A stretch of 60,000 bases of DNA from Bolinopsis microptera (taxonomy: Eukaryota > Ctenophora > Tentaculata > Lobata > Bolinopsidae). The notes beneath the pieces were generated by a model that was given only the letters and a program-made list of their open reading frames with translations, ran no database searches and had not been told where the DNA came from. The DNA lies in the NCBI RefSeq assembly GCF_026151205.1, contig NC_087076.1, forward strand, positions 5,138,902-5,198,901. Direction: 5' to 3'. The stretch's first letter is position 1; the number at the start of each line of letters is the position of its first letter. This document shows, piece by piece, positions 14,431 to 25,292 of this stretch. The position numbers and the translations under genes were made by a program.

Positions 14431-16250
14431 GGTTTTTTTTTTACAATACTCATACCCAAAGCTAGATACTGTGAATTTTAGGCAGACCACTCGACTCGCG
14501 GCCAAATATAGCGCATTATAGACCCCAAGGCCCGATACCCCCTATGCCTCGCCAATTATATAATCATCTCGTAACTTCATAATGAAGGTTCCGTTATTCA
14601 TTAAAGATTAATGTTTATTTTCGATTCTCGCACTATCCCGACACCGACACTAGCCAGGGGCGACGCTTCATTGGTTGGCTAGGGAGGGGGAAGCGCAGCC
14701 CCCCAGAAAATTTTTGAGAAATTATGTGGTATTTTTAGACGACAATTGGCTTAAAGAAATTTTTTTAGGACGTAAAAATCAACATCTACAATAAATACAA
14801 AAGAGTGGAGGGGTCTAGGGTGGCTCAGCCCTGGGCCTTCGAAAATTTTTTTGAAAATAGGGTGTTCCAGACGACATTAGTAGACAGGCAAATAAACAGA
14901 ACATTACAAATAATACAAGTTTGTGGGCTGGGGGGGGGGGGCGCAACCCTCGGAAAATTTTTGAGACTAGGGTGTATTTCGAACGACATTTTTTCATAAA
15001 GAACTTGTAGTAATCAATAAACATACAAACAGAATAATATAAAGTTGGTGGGCTAGGGAGCTAACCCAGGGACAAATTAATAGAGAAAATAGGGTTGTAA
15101 TAAATTCGGCATTTGTGGCATTCAATGAAAATTTGGGATAGTAAATAATCAGACATCACGAAAAATATAAAGATGGGGCCGGGGGGGGGGGGGGGCGCAG
15201 CCCACCAGAAAATTTAATTGAGAAAATAAATTGTTATTAGGGACGACATTTGGCATTAAAGAAATAGTGAAGGAACATAATAAACAACAACACAATAATC
15301 TCATAAGTACAAAGTTGGGAGCTAGGGGGCGGGCACCCCCGCCGAAATATTTGATAGACTAGGGGGTGATTCAGACAGACAATAGGCAATAAAGAAATTA
15401 GAAAGGGCCGTAATAATCCGTGAGACAATCACAATAATATAAAGTTGGTTGGCAAGAGGGGGGGGGGGCGCAGCCAATCAGAAAATTTTTAAGAATTAAT
15501 GTGTATTATGACGACATTTGACATAAATATAATTTGTAGGACAGTAATTAAAATCAGACATCACAAAATAATTAGGAGGGCTAGGCAGCGCAGCCCTGGC
15601 CTTCGGAAACATTTTGAGAAATAGGGTGTTCCATACACAAATTTTGGGACAGGCATAATGCAGACATAACAATAAAACAAGGTAGTTGGCTGGGGGGGTG
15701 GCGCAGTAATAATCAAGACATCACCAAAATATACAGTTTGGGGACAGGGTGGGGGGGGGGGCGCAGCCCCCAAGAAAATTTTAAGAAAATTATTTTGATT
15801 TAGACGACATTAGGGCATTAAAGAAATTTGAATAACGGGCGATAATACAAATGTTGGGGGTGCAGCCCCCGTAAAAGTTTTTGAGAAATATAGGGTGTAC
15901 CAGACGACATATGTGAGACAGCATTAATCAGTGACATTACAATAAAACAAGATATGTGATGGCTGGGGGGGCGCATAAATCAGAACATCACAACAATATA
16001 AAGGTTGGGGGACTGGGGGGGGTTGGGGGGGCGCAGCCCCAAGGAAAATTTTTAGACATTATTCGTTTTAGAAACGACTAAAGGCATTAAAAATGTGTAG
16101 AACGAGGGGGGGCGATAATACAAAGTTGGGGGTTCAGCCCCCGAAAATTTAATAGAGAAAAAAGGTTGTTTCAGACGACATATAGCGATTAAGAAATTTG
16201 CATTCAGACATCACAGATAATAAAAAGTGGGGTGGCAAGGGGTGGGAACT
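14430..16250. repeat. G-rich ~115-bp satellite C, copy 2
   Basis: Second occurrence of the G-rich satellite. It shows the same internal order of variant units as 1,026-2,830 (for example the unit with GCAGCCCTGGCCTTCGG and the late GGGGGTGCAGCCCCCG unit). Preserved order of variants shows the two blocks are copies of one ancestral block, not independent amplifications. Confidence 0.83.
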
Positions 16251-16470
16251 CAGTACTAACACATTAATAATTACATATTTGTATAGAGTGGATTTGTGAA
16301 TAATTTAGAAATGCTAAAGTCGATTGCCTTCTGTCCGTTAATCAACAGTCATAAACACCAGCCCACTTACCAGGCGACCATTCTATGGGGACTAGGGGCT
16401 TCTATTTTTTGGGGGTTCAAAATTTTTTTCCGGGGGTCTTCCCCATGGCTACGTGTCTGCATTCTAGTTG
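16250..16470. other. Junction segment between satellites C and B, copy 2
   Basis: Counterpart of 2,830-3,050, again with TTTTTTTCCGGGGGTCTTCC and GGCTACGTGTCTGC. The offset to the first copy is about 13.4 kb. No gene seen. Confidence 0.7.
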
Positions 16471-19070
16471 CCCAGACCCACTCTAATAGAGTGCAGACAC
16501 AACATTTTGGTTGCCAACCCACTATTCTAGAGTTCCAGACCCACAATTCTGTTGTCATATCTCCTTATTCTTCAGTTCATAGACCCCCCAGATTCTGGTT
16601 GAACAAGAGTAAGAATTACCATTCTGGTTGCCAGATTCACTCTTCTAAGAGGAGACCCAATCTTCTAGTAGTACAGAGTCAAGACCCACTATTCAAAAAT
16701 GCGACCCACCATTCTGTTGCCAGACCCACGCTTCTGAGGCGAAACCTAGAACCATTCTGGTTGCCAGCCCCACTCTTCTAGAGTGTAGAACCGCACATTC
16801 CGATTGGCCAGAGAACCCCTATTCTTGATTGAACACACCACCTTGCTGGTTGGCCGGACTCCACTATTCTAGACTCTAGACTCCAGACCCATATCTGGTT
16901 GCCAATATCCTATTTCTAGTTTAGAACCCCCAATTCTGGTTGACACTTGACAGGAGTGTAGACTTACCATACTGTTGCCATACCCACTCTTTCTAGAGTG
17001 AAGAGACCCACTATTTCTAGAAATTCTATACCGCACCATTCTTGTTGCCTAGACCCCTCTCTTAGCCTAGAGGAAGACCCCCTATACAAGAATTCTGACC
17101 CCACCATTCATGTTCCAGACCCTCTACCCTAAGTGCAGACCCACCATTCTGATTGCCAACTCACTCAATCTTTGATTCCACTTGAATTGCCGACCCACTA
17201 TTCTGGTTGCCAGACACCACACTTATAGATGCGACACACAATCTAGTTGCCAGACCACTCTTCTAAAGTAGACCCACCTAATATTCTGAGAGTGAAGACC
17301 CATCCACCATTCAGTGTTTCAACTCACTCTCATGGGTTAACGTACACCCACCATTCTGGTTGCCAGACCAACTTCAAGATTGCAGACCCCCATTCCAGCT
17401 GCCAGAACCTCTCTCTCAAGTCAGACCCACTACTCTGGTTGTCAGACCCATTCTTCAAGGGTGTACGTACACCCACTTCGGTTGCCAGACCAACTTCAAG
17501 ATTGCAGACCCACCATTCCAGCTGCCAGACCCACCCTCGGTTGTCAGACCCACTCTATCAAGGGTGTACGAGCACCCACCATTCTGGTTGCCAGACCAAC
17601 TTCTCGATTGCAGACCCCCACCATTCCAGCTGCCAGGACCCACTCATCTCAAGTGCTTATCTACCACTCTGGTTGTCAGACCCACACTTTAATGTTGCAG
17701 ACTGCAACCGACCGTTCTGGTTGCCATGACCCACTTATTAGATGCAGACACAACATTCTAGCTTCCAGACCCACTCTTCTCAAGTGCAGACCCACCACTC
17801 TGTTGTCAGACCCACTCTTGATCTTGAAGCCTGAAGGGTGCAGACCCACCATTCTGGTTGTTAGACCAACATCTAGATTGCAGACCCACCATTCCAGCTG
17901 CCAACCCAAACATCTCAAGTCAGATCCTACCGCACACCTGGTTTCAGAAACCATCCTAAAGGCCTGAGGGTAGCAGGACGCCAACCATTCATGATGCCAG
18001 ACCCACTCCCTAGATTGCAGACCCACCAGTCTAACTGCCAACCCACTTTCTAGATATGCAGACCCAACATTTCTAGCTGCAGACCCACTCTTCTCAAGTG
18101 GCAGACCCACCACAACTGGTTGTTCATAACCCACTCTTCAAGGGTGCAGACCCACCACTCTGGTGTCAACCCACTCTCCAAAGGGTGGACGTAACACCCA
18201 CCATTCTGGTTCCGACCGCACTTCTAGATTGTCAAGACCCATCCAATCAGCTGCCGACCCCCTCTATCTCAAGTTCAGACCCACCACCGGTGTCGAGACC
18301 CACTCTGTCAAGTGTGTACAACACCCACTATACGGTTGCCGAGACCTAACTTATAGATTGCAGGTCCCCACCATTCCCAAGCTGCCAGATGAGATCCACA
18401 CCACTCTTCTCAAGCATACCCACCATTCTGGTTGTCAGACCCACTCTTAAAGGTGCAGACTCACCATTTAGCGGCCTACCCACGCTTCTAAGTGCAGACG
18501 CCACCACTCAGGTGCCGGAGACCCACTCGTCTAAGTGAAGACTCATATTCTCGAATGCAGAACCACTAATTCTTTGCCAGAAAAACCAACTCTAATTGCA
18601 TACGCCACCATTCCCGCCCCCAGACACCACTCTCTCAAGTTCAGACCCACCATTCTGGTATGTCAGACCGCACTCTCTAGAGTGATACTCATTATCTCGA
18701 ATGCAGGAACCATCCACATTCTGGTTGCTATACAACATCTCCTAGGAAGGCAGAACACCCACCATTCCAGCCGCAAGAACCACTCTTTCACAAGTTCAGA
18801 CCCACCATTCAGGTTGTCGCAGACCCAGCTCTTCAAGGGTGTAGACCCACCAATTCTGGTTAACAACCCACTTCTAGATTGCATACCCCCATTCTAGCTG
18901 CCAGTAACCCACTAAAATCTCAGTGCAACACCCACCACTCAGTTTGTCATACCACTCTTTAAAAGGGTACAGACCCAACCTTCCTGGTTGCCAGAGAACC
19001 CACTTCTTCTAGATTGCAGACCCCAATTCATCTAGCGGCCATACGCCACTCTTCACAAGTGAAGACTCCA
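16470..19070. repeat. 21-22-bp satellite B, copy 2
   Basis: Same CAGACCCACCATTCTGG family and same higher-order variant order as 3,050-5,660. Overlapping ORFs up to 195 aa in several frames are repeat shadows. Confidence 0.87.
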
Positions 19071-21165
19071 CCACCTCCTAGCAACAGGGTGAATAATATC
19101 AACAATGGGTCACAAATCCTCTCGCGAACCTCCACGTGGTGTGGCCTGGGTTGGCACTACGGTGGTGTCTCTCTTGATGATTACAAAAGGTATGGGACCT
19201 AGCCAACCCAAAGTCCCATAGTGCACCAGGGAAGTCAACACTAACAGCTACCAAGCACCAGAAATTTCTCTTCAGATATCAGGTTACGAAGATAGTCCAC
19301 ACACAAATGGAACGATTACAATTGACATTCCTGGTGATTTAGTACTCTAAGAGCTACCAAATCACCAGGAAATTCTCTTTCGCTTCAGTCCCATCGAATC
19401 ACCCACACACATAGCAAGGGATACCATTCGCCTCAACCTGACTACAGTACACACTGATATTGAGTAGAGTCCAGGCACTTCTCCCTCCAGGTAACCACTT
19501 TCAGGTCTTTTCAGTAAAAACATGCTAATGCCGTAAGCTTGGACACACGCAAGAACACAGCTCGATAAAAGACAGAATTAGGGAAATAAACTCTGTACCT
19601 ACGAGACATCACACTGAGAGCGAAGAATTCCTGACACAGGTTCTTCCTCCAGTAACCACTTTTCAGGGGACCGGGTTAGCTTTGGGCCACACACATCAAA
19701 TGAAGTGTGACTGGACGCCTCTACAATCATGCTAGTAGCACAGAGTTTGACTGCACCCTTAGACAGGTTTCATTCCTGTTTCTACAGCGGAAGATCTCCA
19801 CATCGAAAACAGTTCATCTCGGACATCCTGGCAGAGCTGCTATATCACAGCCAGCCATTACACTGGGAAACCCCATATATCTACAGTACCAGGAGGGCGA
19901 GCATAGATCACTAACGCAAAAGTGGAGCCTCTTTTAGTATCTGAGACGCAATCTAACCGGATCAGAATAAACATCATGCAATGCTTTAGGGGATGCAAAT
20001 AGAACATACAATGTTTATCGAATGCATTACTACCATTCTTGTTGAAACAATTTTGTTAAGCTAGCTCGTACGTTACATGGTAACATATCATGACTGACAT
20101 ACCTCTTCAGTTCATTGAGGGAAACATACCGCTATTGCGTAAACATGGCAAAGTACTGGGACTTATGAAACTTAGGATCTCCATCAATCATAAATTCTCT
20201 CTCATAATCCCCAGGCTGGCATTTAAAGCGCTAACCGAGCACCATTTTAACTCCAGATCGTTCTGAACATCTCAGACCAACTCACTAGGTATTTCAGCAT
20301 CGAGTAGTACGTTCGTTCCAGGACAATTAAGGAGTATAGTAAAAGAACTAGCGGAAGAACTCGCAAGGGACGATCAATCCAACACCATCCCCATGTAGTG
20401 ACGTCCAGGTAGCGACCTACTAGCTATCCGACTCCACCAAATAGGCCAGCACTTCAGTGACAAAGGAACATTCCACTGTGTTGATCCTCCACAAATAAAA
20501 TACAGGAACTTTTATTTTTTCTCCTGGAACTCACATCAGATGGCAAACATGGACGCTTTCAGAATAAGGCCACACCCACTAGTTTAATTTTCGAACGTGG
20601 CAAACAACGTCAACTTCAAGACCAAGATGCGGAACACATGTTCAGAGAAGCAGCAACATCCCAGCCACCTCCTCTACAAGTGCCCCAGCCCCTTCGAAGG
20701 GGATCCAGTCAGACGTTCAGAATGAGGATAATTGGTAAACTCTACCTTAAAAAACAGTAAAACTACAATCATATCTTCAAATTTGTGGAACAGTCGACAA
20801 GACTGGATAGGGAAACCCTTTTGGGTAACCTCCTTGGATTCTTCACCAGGAACTTTCGCTAAATCCCATACTAGGAACTCAACCTAGCCCCATCTCCGCA
20901 TAGAGACATATCTCCCAGGCTTTGACCTTGCTCGGAAGTCCCTTGTCTGCCCGCAGAAGTACTACAACGGAAGTGGGTTTGCTCTGAGACAGGTAGTGAC
21001 AGCTTCAAGACTCCAGGGGTCTGTTGCATTGATATTTATTATTTTATGATTTCGTATATACTTTGGGAGTCCTGGCGTGCAGCTAGCAGGAGTTGCACTC
21101 TGTGGGCACGGTGAGAAGGCCTCCATCTTTTAGTAAGAGGCCAGAAACCGTTGACCAGAACAGAG
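19070..21165. other. Non-tandem segment U of the macro-unit, copy 2
   Basis: Counterpart of 5,660-7,740, from GCAACAGGGTGAATAATATC to the GAGAGAGAGAG run at about 21,165. Stretches such as GAGACAGGTAGTGACAGC are shared exactly, while other parts differ by many one-base indels. No frame is open in both copies. It ends abruptly against the TTAGAG array. Confidence 0.6.
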
Positions 21166-21171
21166 AGAGAG

Positions 21172-21624
21172 AGAGGGGTTAGAGTGGGATTAGAGTGGGG
21201 TTAGAGTGGGGTTAGAGTGGGTTTAGAGGAGGGTTAGGGTGGGGTTAGAGTGGGGGTAGAGTGGGGTTAGAGTGGGGTTAGAGTGGGTTTAGAGGAGGGT
21301 TAGGGTGGGGTTAGAGTGGGGGTAGAGAGGGGTTAGAGTGGGGTTAGAGTGGGTTTAGAGGAGGGTTAGGGTGGGGTTATAGTGAGGTTAGAGAGGGGTT
21401 AGAGTGGGATTAGAGTGGGGTTAGAGTGGGGTTAGAGGAGGGTTAGGGTGGGGTTAGAGTGGGTTTAGAGGAGGGTTAGAGTGGGATTAGAGTGGGGTTA
21501 GAGTGGGTTTAAAGGAGGGTTAGGGTGGGGTTAGAGTGGGATTAGAGTGGGGTTAGAGTGGGGTTAGAGTGGGATTAGAGTGGGGTTAGAGTGGGGTTAG
21601 AGTGGGTTTAGAGGAGGGTTAGAG
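21172..21624 (+). repeat. Telomere-like TTAGAG/TTAGGG-type array
   Basis: About 38 copies of a unit near 12 bp, mostly GGGGTTAGAGTG, with variants GGGTTAGGGTGG and GTTTAGAGGAGG. A longer period is visible, since GTTTAGAGGAGGGTTAGGGT recurs. The G-rich strand is the plus strand. The unit resembles a degenerate metazoan telomere repeat (TTAGGG) with inserted bases, but it is not the canonical hexamer. It lies exactly where indel-rich sequence gives way to clean sequence. Confidence 0.85.
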
Positions 21625-22028
21625 CGGATAGGAGGTACACTTGTAGAAACAATTTTCAAACACAATCTTATCATATTCTTATGGTTTTACAGCCTTGTGG
21701 AGGAGTTACTGTTGTTATCATCGTCGTCAAAATAATTGATTCATGATTTTTGTAATTAATATTAATGGCTTGGAGAATATATTCAGATATCAGAAAATAT
21801 TGTTTTATGATCATTAAATAACTATTCGATATGAAGTATGGGCCATTATTAGCAACTCCATAATAACACTGTTTTGAGGCTTTCTTATCTCATTTTTCAT
21901 TACATTTTAAAATCTAAATTTTTCTCGGAAACAAATCAGTTGCTATTTAACAGTCGTCTGAGAAGCTTAATGTTTATATCTCCACGGTTATAAAGATACC
22001 ACCCGCTCAGTCTGCCTTCCCACGACGC
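21625..22028. other. AT-rich stretch, no gene seen
   Basis: About 400 bp of unique, AT-rich sequence. Neither strand shows an exon with convincing splice signals. It lies past the last exon I can identify of the minus-strand gene, so it could be intron or 3' flank. Confidence 0.5.
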
Positions 22029-22182
22029 TAGTCACGTGGTACCTTCTCTAGTCACGTGGTACCTTCTCTAGTCACGTGGTACCTTCTCTAGTCACGTGGT
22101 ACCTTCTCTAGTCACGTGGTACCTTCTCTAGTCACGTGGTACCTTCTCTAGTCACGTGGTACCTTCTCTAGTCACGTGGTAC
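22029..22182. repeat. 20-bp minisatellite with CACGTG, 8 copies
   Basis: Eight essentially perfect copies of GTCACGTGGTACCTTCTCTA, starting at 22,031 and stepping by 20. Each contains the E-box palindrome CACGTG next to GGTACC. Perfect identity suggests recent expansion or homogenisation. Confidence 0.97.
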
Positions 22183-22627
22183 GGTCACAACTATGCGTTT
22201 TATTCACTTTACTTTACAGATAGTTCTATAAACTCCTCCCTTATTAGCAGGATGATGTTTCCTACAACTGATAACCATGAAACACCTGGCTACCTACCAC
22301 TACCCAACTCAACTGCCTACCATTCCTATTGGAAGCTTTTTCACAACCTTCGGCAAAAGAGGTGGATGAAAAAGTAAGCGACTATAACTAATTTACTATC
22401 AGTAAGAATTAGATGTGCAATATATAATATATACATTATATCATATACATTATACATTATACGTGCATAATATACGTTGGTTTGAGTTTCGCTACTCGTC
22501 GTGTTAAAGCTCCTAAGATAGAGGATACAGTGTGAAACAAGAAATGGTAGTTTGTTAACGCTATCCGTTATATTCACCTCATCAACAGCGAGGAAGAACT
22601 GTTTAGCGACGAGGATCTGGTCATGTT

Positions 22628-22669
22628 TGTCATGACACGTGGTGTGACGTCACACCACGTGTCATGACA
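22628..22669. repeat. 42-bp perfect palindrome
   Basis: Uninterrupted inverted repeat with its centre between 22,648 and 22,649. Each half reads TGTCATGACACGTGGTGTGAC on its own strand apart from the last bases. It contains two CACGTG motifs and a central TGACGTCA, and sits between two duplicated copies of the E14 exon end. Confidence 0.93.
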
Positions 22670-22790
22670 TCACACCACAGGTCACACGTGTGTATTGTAG
22701 TTTATTATATTCACCTCATCAACAGCGAGGAAGAACTGTTTGGCGACGAGGATCTGGTCATGTTTGGAGGTGAGCCGGGTGTCGAAGTGG

Positions 22791-22850
22791 GACGTAATTG
22801 TGACGTAATTGTGACGTAATTGTGACGTAATAGTGACGTAATAGTGACGT
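22791..22850. repeat. 11-bp GTGACGTAATT array
   Basis: Five tandem copies of GTGACGTAATT, the last two with GTGACGTAATA. It abuts the donor side of exon E14 and is intronic for the minus-strand gene. Confidence 0.92.
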
Positions 22851-22859
22851 TATATTCAC

Positions 22860-22997
22860 CTCATCAACAGCGAGGAAGAACTGTTTAGCGACGAGGATCT
22901 GGTCATGTTTGGAGGTGAGCCGGGTGCTGAAGTGGGACCAGGTGGATAACAGCGCCTCTTCGTTTAGCGTCTCCACCTTCTCACGTACTCCTGATAC
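22860..22997 (-). CDS. Spectrin-repeat gene, exon E14
   Basis: 46 codons, phase 0 at both ends. The acceptor on the minus strand is AATTGCCCAG and the donor is GTGAATATAA. The product starts VSGVREKVETLNEEA and ends QILVAKQFFLAVDE. It continues the repeat begun by E13: together they give the W-containing helix A and most of helices B and C. A purely helical, charged composition fits a spectrin repeat. The donor end of this exon is copied twice more in the following intron. It is the last exon I can place; further exons would lie beyond 22,500 or in the noisy region. Confidence 0.78.
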
Positions 22998-23228
22998 CTG
23001 GGCAATTAGCTAATTAGTTAATTAGATATTTGGTTAATTGATTATTTAGTAATATATATATAATTACTAAATACGGTTTGACAATTTATTAATAAATCGG
23101 TCGTCAAGAGCAAATCCAGCCATTTAGGTATAATTGGTTGACATAAACATTAAACAGTTGATTACTTATAGGATATTTAATTAATCAAGGATCGTCCAGG
23201 AACAAATAATACTATCTTGCTAACTTAC

Positions 23229-23345
23229 TTCGTCTAGAAAGGATGTAAACTCGTTGCAGTATTTCTCGGTAAGCTCCAGACTGCTACCAATATCTACGTG
23301 ATCACGCAGAAAGGGCTCTCCTATCTCATCAATCCACTTGTCTAT
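23229..23345 (-). CDS. Spectrin-repeat gene, exon E13
   Basis: 39 codons, phase 0 at both ends. The acceptor is GTTATTTCAG and the donor GTAAGTTA. The product starts IDKWIDEIGEPFLRDHVDIG and ends CNEFTSFLDE. A tryptophan in helix A followed by E-x-F-L-x-x-H and G-S-S-L-E is a pattern I associate with the rod repeats of Trio/Kalirin-type proteins; this is recall, not a search. It reads directly into E14 without a frame change. Confidence 0.83.
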
Positions 23346-23351
23346 CTGAAA

Positions 23352-23495
23352 TAACAAATACTCTTTAATTCTCTATTTAAATCTGTACTGTTTTAATTAA
23401 ACAAATACTGTTTAATTCTCTATTTAATTATGTACTGTTTTAATTAAACAAATACTCTTTAATTCTCTATTAAATATGTACTGTTTTAATTAAAC
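23352..23495. repeat. ~51-bp AT-rich repeat upstream of E13 acceptor, 3 copies
   Basis: Three copies of a unit containing TCTTTAATTCTCTATTTAA and TGTACTGTTTTAATTAAAC. On the gene strand it lies immediately before the E13 acceptor, so the repeated DNA forms the pyrimidine-poor, T-rich upstream region of that splice site. Confidence 0.85.
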
Positions 23496-25292
23496 TATTT
23501 ATGAAGTAAGATACTTAGAATGACATGTTTAAAAGAATTGTAACGGACAACCTGAGAAATTTCCAGTTAAAATTATTTGCTGATGCCTGATATAATTACA
23601 AAATAACAAGATATAGAGAATATATAGGATACCTTTCTATAAGAGATTGCAAAAATAACTGAAATAAACTGATGCCTGATACAGACAATGTACACTCAAA
23701 AGGCGTCACCAAAACAAGATATTATCATGTACAAGACGTGTAATAAATATGTGCAATTATACGGGATAAAATATGCAATTATTTGGTATATCCCACCTAA
23801 AGAATATAGAAGAAGAACTGCGCCAAAAGTTTCAAAACCTCGTGATTCTCAGGACAGTCAACATGTCAACAAATAGCTACGGTCAGGTTCAGGCTGTGTT
23901 CGAGTAACAGATAGTGAGCACGTAGTAGCAGTGAACTGTGGTATCCCTTCCTTGGTATTTCAACTTTACGCTTCAGTCAAAACACTTGCCAAAAAGTAAG
24001 GTAAATTCACTTTGTCGCAGAGCTTGTTAAAAGAGTGCTCTGTTAAAAGATAAGGTAAATTACGTAAGATAAGGTAAACTGGTGGACCACACCTCACCAC
24101 TAAAACAAAGATCAGAGAAATAACAACCGTAAAAAGGAAATACACTCTGCGGCAATCCCACAAATGTGGAAAGTGTCAAAAATGATGAGTCATGATAAAT
24201 TCTTGGCATCTTGAAATCAAAATATCCGGTTGTAATGTGTTGTTGTGTGGTCAGTACGTAGTGTAGAAGATACCCTCCAAAATTAAAGCAAGTAAAGTCA
24301 CTGGAATTTAACGATTGTTTGTGTTATTTGATGAGCTAAAAGCTGGGCCGCCACCAAACTGAGTGACTAATGTTACCAAATAATATTACTGAATGTAATG
24401 TAGTTGGTTACTGAGTGACTAGTGTTACTGTTGTTGGTTAATTGGTCAAACAGCTCACTTCCGGAGGGGAAACTAGTTACAAACAATTACCCGTTTATTT
24501 ATAAACCCAATCATTGAATGTGCTCTACTGAGATGAGTAATCAAGCAAACTGTGGAAACTGGAAACTGTGGAAACTGAGGAAACTGGAGTGACATAATAT
24601 TGTTAACTCTACCGTCTGTAACTAGTACAGTAGTAGTGTGGCATATCACAAAGATAACTATTGGTAATGTACTAGGCTCTACCAAGTGTACTACCAAGTA
24701 CAATTGGTAGAGCCTTCAGTTCCCACAGGACATATAGTGTTATTGTATGTAATATCACGTGTAATTGTGGATCATATCCGCATTGTACTCATGTAAACAG
24801 TGGACTTCATTAACACGTGTTAGTAAAGATGTTAAATAAGGAGACGTATAAAAGACAGAGTTGCAGGAAACAGTAACAAGAGTATAGTATACAGTATACG
24901 GATACTGGTAGCTTGTTAAGCAGAGCAGGATAACCATTAACCACTAGTTACATCTGTCAGATAACCGTTACAACACTCTGCTCCCTAAACAAGCGTCATT
25001 CTGACGATAACGAGTATGAATATGCAGATATTTAGATTTTTAGAATATTAGGTCCCACTATTATAGACTACAATGTGCGGCCTCCCCACAAGGTTAGTCT
25101 CTACTCCGAGCATAACTAAATATCAGTATTATGCAGGCTGGGTATTAAAGTCTCTGTACTCCAATACTTCTTGAGAGAACAAAAGCAGCGAGTAACGTGA
25201 CACGCGATTAATTAGACACGTACAGAGCTCTTCAAACTTTCCATGTAACTACACAAGCGATTGAGCAATAGTAGCAATAGTTAAGGGGGCAA
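23496..25292. other. Intronic stretch (E12-E13 intron), no gene seen
   Basis: About 1.8 kb of AT-rich intron sequence. It holds short ORFs without splice support, a local GAAACTGTG micro-repeat near 24,553-24,590, and an 11-bp inverted repeat (24,675-24,685 with 24,704-24,714). I see no exon that would fit between E12 and E13, and none is needed by phase. Confidence 0.5.

Larger units (their letters stand above)
22569..22997 (-). repeat. Triplicated 3' end of exon E14 with its splice donor
   Basis: Three copies of the exon 3' end plus intron start: about 22,569-22,629, 22,705-22,793 and the authentic one from 22,851 into the exon. Each carries, on the minus strand, the codons for FLAVDE followed directly by the donor GTGAATATAA. 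The second copy extends further into the exon than the first. Between copies lie a 42-bp palindrome and an 11-bp GTGACGTAATT array. The two upstream-coordinate copies lack an acceptor, so they are decoy donors rather than full exons. Confidence 0.88.
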
